A stretch of DNA of 7,129 nucleotides. It comes from Chloroflexota bacterium (GTDB lineage: Bacteria; Chloroflexota; Dormibacteria; Dormibacterales; Dormibacteraceae). Of the stretch, positions 6,293-7,129 are shown one piece after another; the stretch's first letter is position 1, and every line of letters starts with the position of its first letter. The notes below the pieces were generated by a model that made no database searches, was not told where the DNA came from, and was given only the letters and a program-made list of their open reading frames with translations. Position numbers and translations under genes: made by a program. The stretch covers positions 1-7,129 of the forward strand of contig VBJR01000384.1 of the NCBI GenBank assembly GCA_005880175.1. Reading direction: 5' to 3'.

Positions 6293-6298
6293 AGTGTA
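6293..6298 (-). promoter_or_regulatory. Putative -10 element of the thrS leader promoter (TACACT)
   Basis: On the minus strand TACACT fits the TAnnnT pattern of housekeeping-sigma -10 boxes. Seven bases separate it from the GTG of the leader peptide, placing the likely transcription start on or next to the G of that GTG. I find no convincing TTGACA-like -35 box 16-18 bases upstream; that region is instead occupied by an imperfect palindrome (6309-6345). Confidence 0.45.
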
Positions 6299-6308
6299 CT
6301 GCCACGGG

Positions 6309-6345
6309 CTCCAGGAAGCTGCTGAACATCGGGGCAGCCCTGGAG
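6309..6345. repeat. Imperfect palindrome upstream of the thrS leader -10 box
   Basis: CTCCAGG (6309-6315) and GCTGC (6318-6322) are mirrored by GCAGC (6334-6338) and CCTGGAG (6339-6345). This gives a 12-bp stem with a two-base AA bulge (plus strand) around an 11-base centre. If transcription starts at about 6285, it covers roughly -25 to -61, where a -35 box would be. It could be an operator for a dimeric regulator, or an RNA hairpin if transcription starts further upstream. Confidence 0.4.
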
Positions 6346-6415
6346 ACCGGCGCGATGAAGGCGGTTCCGGGCAACTGACCGGCCGCGACTCCGCCCGCGC
6401 CCTGCCATGAGGAGG

Positions 6416-6440
6416 GGGTGGCCGGGACCCGCGGCCACCC
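6416..6440. repeat. GC-rich 9-bp hairpin
   Basis: GGGTGGCCG (6416-6424) and CGGCCACCC (6432-6440) form a perfect 9-bp stem around a seven-base loop. There is no T tract on either side, so it is not a classic terminator. It may be a U-less terminator for the cysM-mec transcript or a chance structure in GC-rich DNA. Confidence 0.3.
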
Positions 6441-6510
6441 AGCACCCGCTCGCAGAGCTCGCGGGCGCCGGGACCCGGGCCGCTGGCGTCGGAATGCACG
6501 CCGGGGAGTG

Positions 6511-6578
6511 AGGTTGAAGTGTCTGAACTTCAACGTCTTCCCACCTCTTGAGGCATGCAAGTATCGACACTTCAACCT
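6511..6578. repeat. 13-bp perfect inverted repeat in a less GC-rich island
   Basis: AGGTTGAAGTGTC (6511-6523) is the exact reverse complement of GACACTTCAACCT (6566-6578), with 42 bp between them. A third element inside, ACTTCAAC (6527-6534), also pairs with the GTTGAAGT of the left arm (6513-6520) across six bases. Two mutually exclusive hairpins, or two protein-binding arrangements, are therefore possible. Neither strand continues into a long T tract, which argues against a terminator. Confidence 0.7.
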
Positions 6579-6639
6579 TTCCGTCCTCGGGGGTTGCAGG
6601 GGAATCCCGCCCGCTTCCAGGCCGGCCGCGAAGTTCAAC
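6513..6639. repeat. Helically phased TTCAAC motifs
   Basis: TTCAAC occurs at 6529-6534, 6571-6576 and 6634-6639, the first two within ACTTCAAC and the third within AGTTCAACC. An inverted copy GTTGAA lies at 6513-6518. The spacings of the direct copies are 42 and 63 bp, close to four and six turns of B-DNA (10.5 bp), so all three would face the same side of the helix. This looks like a cooperative protein-binding array. Which gene it serves is not clear; the transcript entering the thrS leader lies downstream on the minus strand. Confidence 0.5.
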
Positions 6640-6646
6640 CGCTCGC

Positions 6647-7057
6647 TCAGCCGATCTCCAGCGGGACCTGGTGCATCTTCGTGAAGTTCTGGTCCGTCAT
6701 GAACGCGTTGCCGTCCACGACCGTGCCCTGATGGCAGCTCACGATCAGGTACACGTACCCCGCCCACGAGCGGCCCGAGTCCGTCTCCGACGCCCAGGCC
6801 GGGTGGTCCGGGTGGCTGTGGTAGTAGCCCACGATCTCGAGCCCCGCCGCGTCGCAGTCGCGCATCACCTGGATGTGCTCGCGCTCGTCCAGCTCGTACC
6901 GGTCGCGCGCGCGGTCGATCACCTTGTTCCGGATCCGCCTCGTGGATGTCACCAGGTCCGCGCCGCGGGCCGCGATCAGCGCCCCGCAGATCTCGTTCGG
7001 GTACCCCTCCGAGGCGTGCCGCTTCACCTCGTCGTACGCCTGCGGCGTGATCCTCAC
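6647..7057 (-). CDS. mec: JAMM/MPN-domain metalloprotease, Mec-like (sulfur-carrier-protein-cysteine hydrolase)
   Basis: A 136-residue single-domain protein; the M. tuberculosis Mec protein is about 146. It carries a complete JAMM zinc site: E22 in NEICGAL, then H80 and H82 in YYHSHPDHP, S90 and D93 (HxHPx7Sx2D). Mec removes the newly made cysteine from the C-terminus of the small ubiquitin-like sulfur carrier CysO after CysM has formed it there, in the cytosol. The start is a GTG at 7057 whose bases overlap the TGA of the upstream cysteine synthase gene by 4 bp (GTGA), indicating translational coupling. No cysO gene is in the window; in mycobacteria the order is mec-cysO-cysM, so the order here differs. 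A general M67-family peptidase is the alternative, but the CysM neighbour supports Mec. No clear terminator follows. Confidence 0.88.
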   Translation of the reverse strand: MRITPQAYDEVKRHASEGYPNEICGALIAARGADLVTSTRRIRNKVIDRARDRYELDEREHIQVMRDCDAAGLEIVGYYHSHPDHPAWASETDSGRSWAGYVYLIVSCHQGTVVDGNAFMTDQNFTKMHQVPLEIG

Positions 7058-7129
7058 GTCCGCGTCCGGTACAGACCGGTCGAGAGGTACCGGTCGCCGC
7101 TGTCGGGAAACACCGTCACCACCACGCCG
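7054..7129 (-). CDS. cysM: Cysteine synthase (CysM-like), last 24 codons, truncated at window edge
   Basis: Only the C-terminus is present. Reading from 7128, the frame encodes GVVVTVFPDSGDRYLSTGLYR plus three residues and a TGA at 7056-7054. The VVVTVFPDSGDRYLST stretch is the hallmark C-terminal strand and turn of PLP-dependent cysteine synthases (CysK/CysM; the serine of PDSG lies near the PLP ring nitrogen in this fold). Enzymes next to a Mec protease usually use O-phosphoserine and a thiocarboxylated CysO, but specificity cannot be seen from this fragment. The stop overlaps the GTG start of mec. Confidence 0.85.
   Translation of the reverse strand, partial: GVVVTVFPDSGDRYLSTGLYRTRT

Larger units (their letters stand above)
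6286..6646. other. Intergenic region between mec and the thrS leader
   Basis: This 361-bp stretch has no credible protein gene: its ORFs in several frames are low-complexity and lack family features. I see no tRNA, CRISPR array or intrinsic terminator for the cysM-mec genes. From the thrS end it holds the TACACT box, the 6309-6345 palindrome and a GC-rich hairpin at 6416-6440. A distinctly less GC-rich island follows at about 6511-6580 with a 13-bp inverted repeat and several TTCAAC motifs. The composition change marks that island off from the surrounding DNA. Confidence 0.6.

Noticed and set aside
6190..6300. T-box riboswitch upstream of thrS
   Set aside because: The nearest match to the T-box core is TGGTGCTCGCG, which has an extra base and lacks the TGGNACCGCG order, and TGCC replaces the UGGN bulge. 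I found no Stem I with an AG bulge or specifier loop. The Thr-codon run explains the same position better.
6205..6570. 121-residue minus-strand ORF starting at the ATG at 6570
   Set aside because: It has no family features, runs through the repeat island and lacks a ribosome binding site. Only its last 26 codons, from the GTG at 6285, make sense as the leader peptide.
6511..6578. Terminator for cysM-mec formed by the 13-bp inverted repeat
   Set aside because: The loop is 42 bases, the stem is not GC-rich at its top and no T tract follows on the minus strand.
6511..6640. CRISPR array or LexA (SOS) boxes made of the TTCAAC repeats
   Set aside because: The repeats are too short and mixed in orientation for CRISPR. 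They do not match the GAAC-N4-GTTC layout of actinobacterial LexA sites.

Overview
The window is about 7.1 kb of very GC-rich DNA (roughly 70-75% G+C by eye) with third-codon positions that are almost always G or C. Together with GTG starts and the protein families present (an actinobacterial-type GT39 mannosyltransferase-like C-terminus, a CysM/Mec-type cysteine operon, an Lrp regulator), this suggests an actinobacterium in the broad sense, including deep-branching classes such as Thermoleophilia. The exact lineage cannot be fixed from the sequence alone.

Layout. (1) Positions 2-1300 (+) hold the C-terminal part of a membrane glycosyltransferase entering from the left edge. It converges with, and overlaps by 13 bp, a second large membrane protein on the minus strand (1288-3093). 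(2) Everything from 1288 to 7129 is on the minus strand. In transcription order the main block is: a Thr-codon leader peptide and intrinsic terminator (6149-6285), a compact threonyl-tRNA synthetase (4915-6129), an Lrp/AsnC regulator (4402-4872), an acyl-CoA-dehydrogenase-fold flavin monooxygenase (3167-4375) and the membrane protein (1288-3093). The gaps are 42, 26 and 73 bp and I see no terminator in them, so these genes may form one operon. (3) At the right edge are the end of a cysteine synthase gene and a JAMM metalloprotease gene, overlapping by 4 bp, as in the mycobacterial CysM/Mec sulfur-carrier-protein cysteine pathway. (4) Between mec and thrS lies a 361-bp non-coding stretch (6286-6646). 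It contains a less GC-rich island with repeated TTCAAC motifs at helically phased spacings and a 13-bp perfect inverted repeat.

The most notable signal is upstream of thrS. A -10-like TACACT is followed by a probably leaderless 26-codon GTG ORF with four consecutive Thr codons (ACG ACC ACC ACT). A perfect 17-bp terminator hairpin with a U7 tract follows, and then an ideal ribosome binding site and the ThrRS start. A nested alternative fold links the segment just after the Thr codons to the 5' arm of the terminator. This reads as ribosome-mediated transcription attenuation of a threonyl-tRNA synthetase by threonine supply, rather than the T-box or translational autoregulation usually described for thrS. 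The synthetase is itself unusual: it lacks the TGS and editing domains yet keeps all zinc, ATP and anticodon-contact residues I could align.
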